Shown one piece after another: positions 8,122-16,411 of a stretch of 31,952 bases of DNA (position 1 is the first letter of the stretch; each line of letters opens with the position of its first letter). The stretch covers positions 1-31,952 of the forward strand of contig PIVQ01000016.1 of NCBI GenBank assembly GCA_003354055.1, given 5' to 3'. Origin of the DNA: Desulfobacteraceae bacterium (GTDB lineage: Bacteria; Desulfobacterota; Desulfobacteria; Desulfobacterales; Desulfobacteraceae). Both the position numbers and the translations under genes were made by a program. The notes beneath the pieces were generated by a model. The model had not been told where the DNA came from. It did not search any database and was given only the letters and a program-made list of their open reading frames with translations.

Positions 8122-8134
8122 ATCACCAGGTGAT
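8122..8134. promoter_or_regulatory. 13-bp palindrome between the ABC-F gene and ppdK
   Basis: ATCACC-A-GGTGAT is a perfect palindrome around a central A. It lies about 95 bases upstream of the ppdK start in the divergent gap with the ABC-F gene. A weak promoter-like TTGACT (8159-8164) with an AT-rich -10 region follows on the plus strand. The shape fits a dimeric repressor site, but no regulator is identified. Confidence 0.4.
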
Positions 8135-8228
8135 TAAATAATAAATACAAGATTTTACTTGACTTGATTTTTTTTGGGCTTTAATAGTTATCCTTTGATT
8201 AATTCCCAAATACTAAGCAGAGGACAAA

Positions 8229-10940
8229 ATGACCAAGTATATATATGAATTCGGGCCAGAAAAAACAGAAGGAGATGCAGGTCAGAAAAACCTTCTGGGG
8301 GGCAAAGGCGCCAATCTTGCCGAAATGGCCAAACTTGGCCTCCCGGTCCCTCCGGGCTTTACCATTTCAACGGAATGCTGCAACCATTATTTTGACCTTA
8401 ACGGCCGTTTTCCTGACACCCTGGAAGCTGCAACCCTTGCCGCCATGACCCGAATTGAGTCCCAGACGGGTATGGGATTCGGGGATCCTGATAATCCTCT
8501 TTTAGTCTCCAGCAGGTCCGGTGCCAGAAGCTCCATGCCGGGAATGATGGAAACCATTCTCAACGTGGGCTTGTGTTCTGCCACAATCCCGGGATTAATA
8601 AAGAAAACCTCCAATGAATGGTTTGTTTATGATGCCTACCGCCGCCTGATCATGATGTACTCAGACGTGGTCATGGAAAAAGCTGAGCAAGTTGTTCCCA
8701 AGGATGGCATGGGTATCCGTCTGAACCTTGAAATGATGATGAATAATCTAAAAAACGACAAGGGCTATGGATACGATACGGATATTTCCACGGAAGATAT
8801 GAAAACCCTGTGCAAACGGTTCAAGAAAAAAATCTATGAAGATCTGGGTAAAGAATTCCCGGATGACCCAAAAGAACAGCTCATGGGTTCCATTGGTGCG
8901 GTATTCAAAAGCTGGAACGGAAAACGGGCAGTGTCGTACCGGCGTATCGAGCATATCCCTGATAACTGGGGAACTGCCGTTAACGTTCAGGCCATGGTCT
9001 TCGGCAATATGGGAGAGACGTCTGCCACAGGCGTTGCCTTTACCCGGGACCCTGCCACCGGTCATAACAGCTTTTACGGAGAGTGGCTGGTCAATGCACA
9101 GGGTGAAGATGTGGTAGCCGGTATCCGTACCCCCAATCCCCTGAACAAAGACACCAAAAATAAACAGAACGAACATCTTGCATCCTTAGAAGAGTCAATG
9201 CCCAAGCTTTATACCCGTCTATTTGAGATCCGGAACCTTCTGGAATCCCACTACAAGGACATGCAGGATATTGAGTTTACCATTCAGGAAGGCACACTTT
9301 ACATGCTTCAATGCCGGGTGGGTAAACGAACCGCCACAGCCTCTCTGAACATGGCCATGGATATGCTGGACGAGAAAATGATCGATGAAAAAACCATGGT
9401 CTGTCGTCTGGATCCAAAAATTCTGGACGATCTTCTTCACCCAATTGTTGATCCTGCAGAAGAACAGGCGGCCGTAAAAGTTGCCGAAGGTCTGCCTGCA
9501 GGACCCGGCGGTGCCTGGGGTCAGATTGTGTTTACGGCAGAAGATGCGGTCCGCTGGGGCAAGGCGGACAAGAAGGTCATCCTGGTCAGGGAAGAAACAA
9601 ATCCTGAAGATATTGAAGGCATGCGGGCGGCTGCCGCCGTTCTGACGGCCCGTGGCGGGATGACATCCCATGCAGCCCTGGTGGCCCGGGGCTGGGGTAA
9701 ATGCTGTATTGTCGGCGCCGGCGCCCTGAAAATTAACTTTGAAACCAAAGAACTGCGGGTAGGCACCCGGGTCTTCAAAGAGGGCGACTATTTTACCCTC
9801 AACGGCACCAAAGGTGTGGTCTATGACGGTCGTCTTAAAATGAAAGATGCCTCTGAAAACCCCAGATTCCAAAAATTCATGGCCATTGCAGACAAATTCA
9901 GAACCATGAAAGTCAGAACCAATGCAGATACACCTGAAGATGCCCAAACCGCATTGGAATTTGGTGCGGAAGGTATCGGCCTTTTCAGAACCGAGCATAT
10001 GTTTTACGGAACAGACTCAGACAGGCCCCTGTTCCTCTTAAGAAAAATGATTTTAAGCAAAACCATTGAAGAACGCCAAACGGCGCTTGACGAACTCTTT
10101 CCCTTTGTAAAGGAAGAAATTGGCAAAACCCTGTCAGTCATGGACAACAAACCTGTGACCATGCGGCTTCTGGATCCTCCACTCCACGAATTTGTGCCCC
10201 AATCCGGGGAAAATCAGCAGGAAATTGCCGATGCTCTGAGAATTGATCTTGAAGAAGTTGTGAAACGGAGTGAACAGCTCATGGAATCCAACCCCATGAT
10301 CGGTCACAGGGGGGTTCGCCTGGGCATTACCTATCCGGAAATCACCCGGATGCAGATCCAGGCAATTTTTGAAGCCTGTGCAGAGCTGATCCAGGCAGGA
10401 AAACATCCTCTGCCGGAAATCATGGTACCGGTTACCTGTAATGAGAAGGAACTGGCCTTTACCCGGAATATTGTTACGGACTGTTATGAGGCATCCCTTG
10501 GCAAATACAAGATGGCCTCCATGCCCTATATGTTCGGCACCATGATTGAAATCCCAAGAGCGGCGCTGATTGCCGATAAAATGGCTGATTATGCCGAGTT
10601 CTTCTCTTTTGGGACAAACGATCTGACCCAGATGACCTTCGGATTCTCCAGAGATGATATCGGATCTTTCATGAACGATTATATTGACAATGCGATTTTA
10701 AATTCCGATCCTTTTGAAACCCTGGACCAGGAAGCCGTGGGCAGCCTGATCACCACAGCAGTTGAAGGCGGACGCAGAACCCGGCCGGACATCAAGCTTG
10801 GCATCTGCGGCGAGCACGGCGGGGATCCTGAATCAGTGGTTTTCTGTCACAAAGCAGGCCTTACATATGTATCCTGTTCTCCCTACAGAGTACCCATTGC
10901 CCGACTGTCAGCAGCTCAAGCCGCGATAATGAATCCGTAA
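8229..10940 (+). CDS. ppdK: Pyruvate, phosphate dikinase
   Basis: A 903-residue enzyme, full length for bacterial PPDK, which interconverts pyruvate + ATP + phosphate and PEP + AMP + pyrophosphate. In anaerobes it can feed gluconeogenesis or run in the glycolytic direction. The N-terminal nucleotide-binding part starts FGPEKTEGDAGQKNLLGGKG. The swivelling domain holds the phosphohistidine: GGMTSHAALVARGWG places Thr479, Ser480 and His481 as the regulated Thr and the catalytic His. The C-terminal PEP/pyruvate domain ends with GICGEHGGDP, with catalytic Cys at about 860. An AGAGGACAAA ribosome binding site precedes the ATG, and a strong terminator follows. The matching regulator lies at 16687-17538. 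Confidence 0.97.
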   Translation: MTKYIYEFGPEKTEGDAGQKNLLGGKGANLAEMAKLGLPVPPGFTISTECCNHYFDLNGRFPDTLEAATLAAMTRIESQTGMGFGDPDNPLLVSSRSGARSSMPGMMETILNVGLCSATIPGLIKKTSNEWFVYDAYRRLIMMYSDVVMEKAEQVVPKDGMGIRLNLEMMMNNLKNDKGYGYDTDISTEDMKTLCKRFKKKIYEDLGKEFPDDPKEQLMGSIGAVFKSWNGKRAVSYRRIEHIPDNWGTAVNVQAMVFGNMGETSATGVAFTRDPATGHNSFYGEWLVNAQGEDVVAGIRTPNPLNKDTKNKQNEHLASLEESMPKLYTRLFEIRNLLESHYKDMQDIEFTIQEGTLYMLQCRVGKRTATASLNMAMDMLDEKMIDEKTMVCRLDPKILDDLLHPIVDPAEEQAAVKVAEGLPAGPGGAWGQIVFTAEDAVRWGKADKKVILVREETNPEDIEGMRAAAAVLTARGGMTSHAALVARGWGKCCIVGAGALKINFETKELRVGTRVFKEGDYFTLNGTKGVVYDGRLKMKDASENPRFQKFMAIADKFRTMKVRTNADTPEDAQTALEFGAEGIGLFRTEHMFYGTDSDRPLFLLRKMILSKTIEERQTALDELFPFVKEEIGKTLSVMDNKPVTMRLLDPPLHEFVPQSGENQQEIADALRIDLEEVVKRSEQLMESNPMIGHRGVRLGITYPEITRMQIQAIFEACAELIQAGKHPLPEIMVPVTCNEKELAFTRNIVTDCYEASLGKYKMASMPYMFGTMIEIPRAALIADKMADYAEFFSFGTNDLTQMTFGFSRDDIGSFMNDYIDNAILNSDPFETLDQEAVGSLITTAVEGGRRTRPDIKLGICGEHGGDPESVVFCHKAGLTYVSCSPYRVPIARLSAAQAAIMNP

Positions 10941-10958
10941 GCCGTATTCGAAAACCAC

Positions 10959-11010
10959 AAAGGCCTGATCCATAATTCAGTTGAATTTTGGATCAGGCCT
11001 TTTTTTTATT
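10959..11010 (+). terminator. Rho-independent terminator of ppdK
   Basis: A perfect 14-bp stem (AAAGGCCTGATCCA, 10959-10972, pairing with 10989-11002) closes a 16-base loop and runs into a long T tract broken by few A residues. It begins 18 bases after the ppdK stop. Confidence 0.93.
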
Positions 11011-11060
11011 ATTTTTTTTGCCACCCCCACTTGGAAATGACAAGAACTCACTCAGTAAGA

Positions 11061-11483
11061 TCAGTCAAGATCAATCCAGTATTGGGACCAAGGGCATCTT
11101 TCCTTATAGGGAAAACGAATCAGTTCAGTGGCAAGAATTGAGAAATCCTTCTTTCGAATGGTGTAGTAGGAGACCACCTCCTTGTCGGCCAGGGGTTGTA
11201 CGCCGACAGCCGTAAAAAGGGTTTTGTATTCATCCCCCACAAAACATTGAACCGCACCTGTCAAAATTTTCATCCCTGATTCCTGCTGAATGCCGTGAAG
11301 GCTGATCATGGTGATCTTAAAATCTTTACCTTTAAAATGATTCACAGCATCGGTGCGGGTCAGTTCACATGTCAGGAAATTCTTAAAGCTGGCCTCATAA
11401 CGGTTATACTCTTCTTCTGCCGCCAAAACCGGAAGAGAGATTAAACCAAAGAAAAGAAGAATTATCAGAATCTTTATCCGCAT
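11061..11483 (-). CDS. Exported protein of unknown function, three cysteines
   Basis: A 140-residue protein from the ATG at 11483, which has AAAGGAT upstream; an in-frame ATG at 11519 lies inside the preceding gene and is less likely. Residues 1-22 form a Sec signal peptide (hydrophobic core ILIILLFFGLISLPVLA, cleavage near Ala21-Ala22). The mature part has Cys39, Cys80 and Cys130, which could form a disulfide in the periplasm, and no domain I recognise. Its ribosome binding site lies inside the last codons of the upstream pseudo-receiver gene, with only one base between that stop and this start. That argues for translational coupling and a shared envelope function. Confidence 0.75.
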   Translation of the reverse strand: MRIKILIILLFFGLISLPVLAAEEEYNRYEASFKNFLTCELTRTDAVNHFKGKDFKITMISLHGIQQESGMKILTGAVQCFVGDEYKTLFTAVGVQPLADKEVVSYYTIRKKDFSILATELIRFPYKERCPWSQYWIDLD

Positions 11484-11484
11484 A

Positions 11485-12339
11485 TTATCCTTTTGCTTTC
11501 GTGGGGGGATTCGTGGCATTGGGGCCGGATTTTACGGACTGATCTGCTTTGGTTTTAACCAATTGTTTTATGGTGTTCTGGAGGTTGTCTAAGGCCACTG
11601 GCGTTACCATAACCGTTCCTGCCCCTGAGAATTTTGAGATAAAATACTTTTTAGTTTTCTGGTTGTTGTAACCCGTCTCTACCAGAATGGGAATCTGGTG
11701 ATCTATTTTTAGGAGGTTGCCCACAAATTGTTCGGTTGCCATTCCCGGCATCTGATGGTTGGCAATGATCAGTTTAAATTTTTCCGGCTGGTTTCTGAAA
11801 ATACTCAGGGCCTGTTCCCCGTTGTGGGATACCATGGCTGTATAGCCCATCCGATTGATCACAGAGGTAATAAGGCGGCTTCGTTTTGTGTTCGTGTCAA
11901 GGATCATTATATGACGGTCCCCATGGAGCATCCTGACACCCGTTATCGGTTTAGCCGTTTTTTTCCTGGATTTCCCCGCTTCACCCGGTGCCCACTTATT
12001 TCCGTTAAACGGATGCACCAAGGTTACATCAATCTCAAAGGCTTTGGAAGAAATAAACATATCGTTTTCATTTTCCGGTACCTTGATCATAAAACTTTTA
12101 TCATGGGCAATATACTGCCTCAGCCATCGCCGGTATTCCAGATCCTCACCAGACAGGATCAGCAGTTTGGGCCCGGCGTCGGATGTCACCTGAATAGAGT
12201 GGTAGATCATTGGAGTGTGGGAATATGGGACCTCTATTTCTTTATAATTTTCTTCCTCGAATTCTACTATAAAATCCCTGGCCTGGGAAGTTGCTGCGAC
12301 CAGAAGCCCCACAATGATAAAGATAATAATTCGTTTCAT
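11485..12339 (-). CDS. Exported protein with a degenerate response-regulator receiver domain
   Basis: A 284-residue protein. Residues 1-20 are a Sec signal peptide (MKRIIIFIIVGLLVAATSQA) with a plausible cleavage after Ala20. Residues 21-135 form a region I do not recognise. Residues about 142-262 have the length and pattern of a CheY-like receiver: HIMILDTN for strand 1, GYTAMVSHNGEQAL, then LIIANHQMPGM, ILVETGY and VMVTPVAL. The phosphorylation site is lost: Asn194 replaces the acceptor Asp, Thr149 replaces the second acidic residue and Thr246 replaces the conserved Lys, while Thr222 remains. The C-tail is Pro/Lys-rich. A normal receiver works in the cytoplasm; this one appears to be exported. 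AAAGGT precedes the ATG. Confidence 0.75.
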   Translation of the reverse strand: MKRIIIFIIVGLLVAATSQARDFIVEFEEENYKEIEVPYSHTPMIYHSIQVTSDAGPKLLILSGEDLEYRRWLRQYIAHDKSFMIKVPENENDMFISSKAFEIDVTLVHPFNGNKWAPGEAGKSRKKTAKPITGVRMLHGDRHIMILDTNTKRSRLITSVINRMGYTAMVSHNGEQALSIFRNQPEKFKLIIANHQMPGMATEQFVGNLLKIDHQIPILVETGYNNQKTKKYFISKFSGAGTVMVTPVALDNLQNTIKQLVKTKADQSVKSGPNATNPPTKAKG

Positions 12340-12431
12340 GATCCATACCTTTTGAAAATTTACTTATTTAACGCAAGTATCGGCAGTCTGTGCCCGATTC
12401 TTAATCATCCACCCCAAATTTAAATAAAAAC

Positions 12432-12800
12432 TTAAAGCAAAAACCAAGATAAAACAAATAGCAGAACATAGAGTCCGCCCAGGACAATTATAGGTATTTT
12501 ATGGTCTGTTTTACGTCTGGCACGGATCAGGGCAAGCCCCAACCCGGTCACACTGGCAGCCAATCCTAAGGCAACCACATAGACCAGATACCGGACAAAA
12601 CCCATATCCCAATCGGTTCTTAAATTCAACTGATAAAACCGGTCAAAAACAGTTTCAAACTCCGGCTGGGCCTTGTGGAATACGATTAAGGTCACAAATA
12701 GAATCACCCAGGCCAGATAATTAACCAAAATAAAAAGTCGGGCCCAGAGATCTTTGGATTTCCGCCGTTCTATAAATTTACCTGATCGCCTTATTACCAT
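12432..12800 (-). CDS. Membrane protein with three predicted helices
   Basis: A 122-residue protein not assignable to a named family. The N-terminus is basic (VIRRSGKFIERRKSKDLWAR) and presumably cytoplasmic. Hydrophobic segments lie near residues 22-42, 69-90 and 101-121, and a conserved-looking loop between the first two holds the acidic/aromatic segment AQPEFETVFDRFYQL. The protein ends right after the third helix. GAGGAG directly abuts the ATG, which is unusually close; no better start is seen. It lies divergently from cheR and upstream of the two exported proteins on the same strand, with a 92-base gap that shows no terminator, so co-expression with them is possible. Confidence 0.65.
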   Translation of the reverse strand: MVIRRSGKFIERRKSKDLWARLFILVNYLAWVILFVTLIVFHKAQPEFETVFDRFYQLNLRTDWDMGFVRYLVYVVALGLAASVTGLGLALIRARRKTDHKIPIIVLGGLYVLLFVLSWFLL

Positions 12801-12853
12801 CTCCTCTTCTTTTTTTGTTTACTTTCAATTTAGCTTTATATTATTATTTCGTT

Positions 12854-13651
12854 ATGAATTCCATAGTTCTTTCCAAAAAACAGTTCTACGAATTAAAAGA
12901 TATGGTCTATACCATATCCGGTATCAATCTCCATGAGGGTAAGCTGGAACTATTAAAATCCAAAATTGCCAAACGGATGAGGGTTACTAAAAAATCCTTT
13001 GCTGAATACCTGAGTTATCTGAATTCCAATGAAAATGAAGTAATAGAATTCATAGACACAGTAACCACCAACCATTCATTTTTCTTCCGGGAGAACCGCA
13101 GTATCGCCTATATTGTCAATCAGCTGGCGTCCCTGCCTGATGCGGGGAGAAAACCCATAAAAATATGGTGTGCAGCCTGTTCCACTGGAGATGAGCCCTA
13201 TACCATTGCCATCCAGCTTGCGGCCCAGAACCTTTCATTTTCCATTTTGGCCACAGACATCTCCCACTCCGTCCTTGCAACAGCCACCCGTGGTATTTAT
13301 AGAAACGATAAACTTAAAAATGTCCCCATGCCACTGCTCCGTCGTTATTTTCAGCGGGGCAGCGGCAAATACAAAGGATTCGTGCGAATAAAAAAAGAAA
13401 TCACCGACCATGTCCGGTTTGAACGATTTAACCTGATCACGGATGCCCCCTTATCCGACAAGTTCGACGCCATTTCCTGCAGAAATGTGATGATTTATTT
13501 TGATATGCCCACAAGTGAAAGGGTGGTAAATAAGCTCTATCAAAATATCCACCCACAGGGATATTTCGCCATAGGAAATGCAGAGAGCCTGATGAATCTG
13601 AACCACAGGTTTAAATCTATTCCTAAGATTCCCAGTTTATATGTAAAATAG
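12854..13651 (+). CDS. CheR-family protein-glutamate O-methyltransferase
   Basis: A 265-residue CheR-type enzyme from the ATG at 12854. CheR uses S-adenosylmethionine to methylate glutamates of chemoreceptors. The N-terminal helical domain (LSKKQFYELKDMVYTISGI) is followed by the TTNHSFFFRE motif and the S-adenosylmethionine site IWCAACSTGDEPYTIA, then LATDIS, RFERFNL, and DAISCRNVMIYF. These are the standard CheR landmarks. A TTG 39 bases upstream would add 13 residues that look like non-coding sequence. Neither start has a clear ribosome binding site. No cheB, cheA or chemoreceptor gene is in the window, so this is an orphan CheR, perhaps serving a distant cluster. Confidence 0.9.
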   Translation: MNSIVLSKKQFYELKDMVYTISGINLHEGKLELLKSKIAKRMRVTKKSFAEYLSYLNSNENEVIEFIDTVTTNHSFFFRENRSIAYIVNQLASLPDAGRKPIKIWCAACSTGDEPYTIAIQLAAQNLSFSILATDISHSVLATATRGIYRNDKLKNVPMPLLRRYFQRGSGKYKGFVRIKKEITDHVRFERFNLITDAPLSDKFDAISCRNVMIYFDMPTSERVVNKLYQNIHPQGYFAIGNAESLMNLNHRFKSIPKIPSLYVK

Positions 13652-13962
13652 CGAGAGCCGCGAGGATTGCAAAGGCAGCTCAAAATCTGTGATGAACTTT
13701 TTTCCAGTATTTTTTTTGCAACCTGCAGTATCTGACCACTCTTGCCAGGATATCCACCCCCATTAATGTGCTGATGTACGCTAAGAGATTACAATCAACC
13801 TGGAAAACGATTATTTTTTTTAAGGTAGCGGTTAATATTCAGTTCAAAGGATATATAATACAAGATTTTAATTCGAGTTAACCGTTATTTCAGTCCATTT
13901 TTTGACATCTGAAAAATCTTTTTTATTCTATGAGTTACAAACACAACAACCGACATGGATTT
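13652..13962. other. 311-base gap between cheR and the flavoredoxin-like gene
   Basis: No supported gene was found. It is AT-rich with T runs. CGGTTAA (13828-13834) and a TTAACCG about 47 bases further on form a loose inverted repeat. A minus-strand open frame of about 46 codons (13700-13840) reads like protein near its end but has no ribosome binding site and only a late ATG. TATATAAT near 13851 resembles a -10 box without a matching -35. Confidence 0.4.
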
Positions 13963-14544
13963 TTAAATTCTTCTTTTAATTTCTTTTCCGACACTAAAAC
14001 TATATCCTAACTTTTCGCCTATACTCCAGTATTCACGAGCCTCTGCAAAATATACAAGCGGATTAATTTTTGACATATCAAAACCTGCCCGTTTTGAACT
14101 ATCCGCTTTGTCCTCGTCAACATGTGATTCAAGAACCTCACCTAAAATATGGGTGTAATCACCAATGATTATTTCTTGAGAAACTCTACATTCGATATTA
14201 TACGGGCACTCCTTTATGATGGGTGGTTTTATTTTTTTGGATTCAATGGGAGTTAATTCTGCCTCTTTAAATTTATTTCTTTTCCGGCCTGAAGTGATAC
14301 CGCAATAATCAACTTCTTTATATATAGAAGCACCGGGGAAGTTAACTGAAAACTCCCCTGTCTTTCTTATCAGTTCCAAAGAATACCTTGGCTTTCTGAT
14401 TGAAATGCCAATGGTTGGCGGAGTTGAACTTGCGATACCTATCCATGCCAATGTAATAATATTGGCTTCTTCTTTTATTCCGCTTACGATTAATGCCGCC
14501 GGTACTGGGAAAATTGCATCAGAAGGACCTAATTGTTTTTTCAT
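13963..14544 (-). CDS. Flavin reductase-like (flavoredoxin-type) FMN-binding protein
   Basis: A 193-residue protein of the flavin-reductase-like/flavoredoxin family, split-barrel FMN proteins that carry electrons or reduce flavin in anaerobes. The N-terminal half has the family pattern: PVPAALIVSG, then NIITLAWIGIASSTPPTIGISIR for FMN-phosphate contacts, then the GEFSVNFPG segment. The middle has YNIECRV, and GDYTHILGEV matches the strand that closes the barrel. Cys84, in DYCGITSG, is in the position common in flavoredoxins. The start overlaps the stop of the EamA gene as ATGA, with GGAAAG just upstream, so the two are translationally coupled. The redox partner is not visible here. Confidence 0.85.
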   Translation of the reverse strand: MKKQLGPSDAIFPVPAALIVSGIKEEANIITLAWIGIASSTPPTIGISIRKPRYSLELIRKTGEFSVNFPGASIYKEVDYCGITSGRKRNKFKEAELTPIESKKIKPPIIKECPYNIECRVSQEIIIGDYTHILGEVLESHVDEDKADSSKRAGFDMSKINPLVYFAEAREYWSIGEKLGYSFSVGKEIKRRI

Positions 14545-15431
14545 GACTTTCCTTTCATTGGTTTAAGATTTTCGTTTTCTGTTATTTCCTTATTTTTATT
14601 GGCATAAATAACACCAGTGATAGCAATTAACCCGCCAATGATTGAAATGATTGACGGAAGTTCATTCAGCCAGATCCATCCGATAAGGATTACGATGATG
14701 GGAACAGTATATAAAAACGAGGCAGCCTTTGATGCATCCATATTTTTTAATACTACAGCCCAACATAAATAAGCCACGGCCGCCGGAAATATTCCCAGAT
14801 ATATAACTGAGATAGTATATTTCAGGTCGACATGCGATATCTTTCCCAAAAAGCTGTATCCAAAAGGGAACATTGCAATGGTGCCGCTCCACAAACAATA
14901 GCAGGTGACCTCTATGGGGGTATATTTTTGTAGCAGTGGTTTTTGTAAAATGAAATACATAGAGTGAGCAATTGCTGCCACAAGAACAAATAAAGAACCT
15001 TGTTTAATAGCAATGCCGTTTGAAAATGAGAAAGCCATTAATGACACTCCAAAAAAACTGATACCCAAACCGATTATAAAATTGACTCTAATTTTTTCTT
15101 TAAGAAAATAAAACCCCATCAAAGAGGTAAATAATGGTGCCATATTTACAATAAAACAGGCTTCTCCGGCTGTGGTTGTGAGTTCTCCATAGTTTAATGC
15201 AATATTGTAAATAGAAATCCCAATAACTCCAGTGATTAAAAAATGGGCCAGATCCTTAATTTCCGGCAAATGGATTTTTTTAATGAATGCAAAGATCAGT
15301 AAGGTAATTGAGGCAACGATATACCGGAATAAAGCCAACTCAAAAGGATGATATTCATGAACGGCATGACGGATTCCGATAAATGCGGATGCCCAGAAAA
15401 TAATCACTAAGACGATACAAAATTGAGCCAT
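14541..15431 (-). CDS. DMT-superfamily (EamA) transporter
   Basis: A 296-residue inner-membrane protein with about ten hydrophobic helices in two five-helix EamA repeats. It opens with FCIVLVIIFWASAFIGIRHAV, and GITGVIYANKN-type residues close the last helix. Small-residue motifs such as WASAFI and the Glu-Leu-rich EYHPFELALFRY loop are usual for drug/metabolite exporters of the RhaT/YdcZ/EamA class. The substrate cannot be read from sequence. AAAGGAT precedes the ATG. It is divergent from a LysR regulator and coupled to a flavoredoxin-like protein, which suggests that the regulator controls export of, or tolerance to, a small redox-active or amino-acid-like compound; that is inference. Confidence 0.88.
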   Translation of the reverse strand: MAQFCIVLVIIFWASAFIGIRHAVHEYHPFELALFRYIVASITLLIFAFIKKIHLPEIKDLAHFLITGVIGISIYNIALNYGELTTTAGEACFIVNMAPLFTSLMGFYFLKEKIRVNFIIGLGISFFGVSLMAFSFSNGIAIKQGSLFVLVAAIAHSMYFILQKPLLQKYTPIEVTCYCLWSGTIAMFPFGYSFLGKISHVDLKYTISVIYLGIFPAAVAYLCWAVVLKNMDASKAASFLYTVPIIVILIGWIWLNELPSIISIIGGLIAITGVIYANKNKEITENENLKPMKGKS

Positions 15432-15458
15432 ATTTCAGATCCTTTTAGATTGTTTTTA

Positions 15459-15496
15459 TTGACCCATTATCTATGGTACTGATAATATCATGTCAA
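15459..15496. promoter_or_regulatory. Overlapping divergent promoters with a LysR-type ATC-N9-GAT palindrome
   Basis: ATTATC (15466-15471) and GATAAT (15481-15486) are a perfect inverted repeat with a 9-base spacer, the classic T-N11-A LysR box. On the plus strand TTGACC (15459-15464) lies 16 bases before GATAAT. On the minus strand TTGACA (15491-15496) lies 19 bases before GATAAT (complement of 15466-15471). Each half-site therefore doubles as a predicted -10 box. A second inverted repeat, TATCAT/ATGATA, covers 15486-15512. Confidence 0.6.
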
Positions 15497-15550
15497 ATGA
15501 ATATAAATGATAGATTAGTTCATAAAAAATGATACTTAGGAGATGAGTAG

Positions 15551-16411
15551 ATGGATCTGGGAAGTCTTAGAATTTTTCACGCCACTGGGGTCGAGGGGAG
15601 TGTTTCAAAGGCTGCTTTAAAATTGAACTGTGTCCAATCAAATGTCACAGCCAGGATTAAGCAACTTGAGGATGATTTGGACGTTAAGCTATTTTACAGA
15701 AAAAAAAGGGGGATGGAACTAACCCTGTCCGGAAAAATTCTCATGGAGTATGCCCAAAAAGCCAAGGTGCTCTTTAAAGAAGCGAGGAAGGCGGTACAAG
15801 AAACAGGCACATTGAAAGGCCCCCTTATTATCGGGTCATTGGAGTCCACTGCCGCAGCTCGTTTGCCGGGAATACTCACCCGTTTTCATTATGAATACCC
15901 TGATATTGATTTAACCATTCAAACCGGAACCGATACAGAACTCAAAAGTATGATAACAAAATATCAAATAGATGCTGCCTTTGTGGAAGCTTTTGCAAAA
16001 AACCCACTATTTGATCAGATACCTGTATTTAATGAAGAATTAGTTGTTGTTACCGGTAAAAATGCGGGTCCGCCAGGATCGATGGCACGTCCGACATTGA
16101 TCGTGTTTCCCACAGGGTGTACCTACAGACGTATCCTTGAAAACTGGTTTTCCAAAAAAGGGGCTCATTCTTTTAAAATTATGGAATTCGGTTCCCATGA
16201 AGGAATTTTGGGATGTGTATCTGCAGGTCTTGGAGTTACTCTATTTCCTGTATCCTTAATTAGAAAATTAAATTACAACGACAAGATAAAAAGTTATAAA
16301 CTCCCCAAAAACATCAGTACTTTAAGCATTCATTTGATAAAGCGAAAAGATACTCTTATATCCCAGGCGATGACTGAATTTCAGAAAATAGTATATGAAG
16401 AAACTGAGTGA
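15551..16411 (+). CDS. LysR-family transcriptional regulator
   Basis: A 286-residue LysR regulator. Residues 1-60 form the winged helix-turn-helix: LGSLRIFHATGVEGSVSKAALKL, then QSNVTARIKQLEDDLDVKLFYR, matching the family pattern. A linker helix leads to the periplasmic-binding-protein-like effector domain (about 90-280), starting GPLIIGSLESTAAARLPGIL. AGGAG lies 8 bases before the ATG. It diverges from the EamA-flavoredoxin pair across a 119-base gap that contains a LysR-type palindrome. By family habit it should repress itself and activate or repress the divergent genes in response to a small molecule. The Gln-Ser-Asn-Val-Thr recognition helix is close to that of the YofA/CysL-like group. 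Confidence 0.93.
   Translation: MDLGSLRIFHATGVEGSVSKAALKLNCVQSNVTARIKQLEDDLDVKLFYRKKRGMELTLSGKILMEYAQKAKVLFKEARKAVQETGTLKGPLIIGSLESTAAARLPGILTRFHYEYPDIDLTIQTGTDTELKSMITKYQIDAAFVEAFAKNPLFDQIPVFNEELVVVTGKNAGPPGSMARPTLIVFPTGCTYRRILENWFSKKGAHSFKIMEFGSHEGILGCVSAGLGVTLFPVSLIRKLNYNDKIKSYKLPKNISTLSIHLIKRKDTLISQAMTEFQKIVYEETE

Noticed and set aside
9219..9998. Long minus-strand open frame inside ppdK
   Set aside because: It is antisense to catalytic parts of PpdK, is rich in Phe, His and Cys as expected of a shadow frame, and has no ribosome binding site.
11728..12423. Plus-strand open frame of 231 codons opposite the pseudo-receiver gene
   Set aside because: Antisense shadow of a gene with a signal peptide and receiver-like fold; composition (many Phe, His, Arg) is typical of a complementary frame.
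13700..13840. Minus-strand open frame of about 46 codons in the gap after cheR, ending in a basic, protein-like tail
   Set aside because: No ribosome binding site, the only ATG is 27 codons before the stop, and T/A runs on both sides are non-coding in look. It could be a gene remnant, but the sequence alone does not support one.
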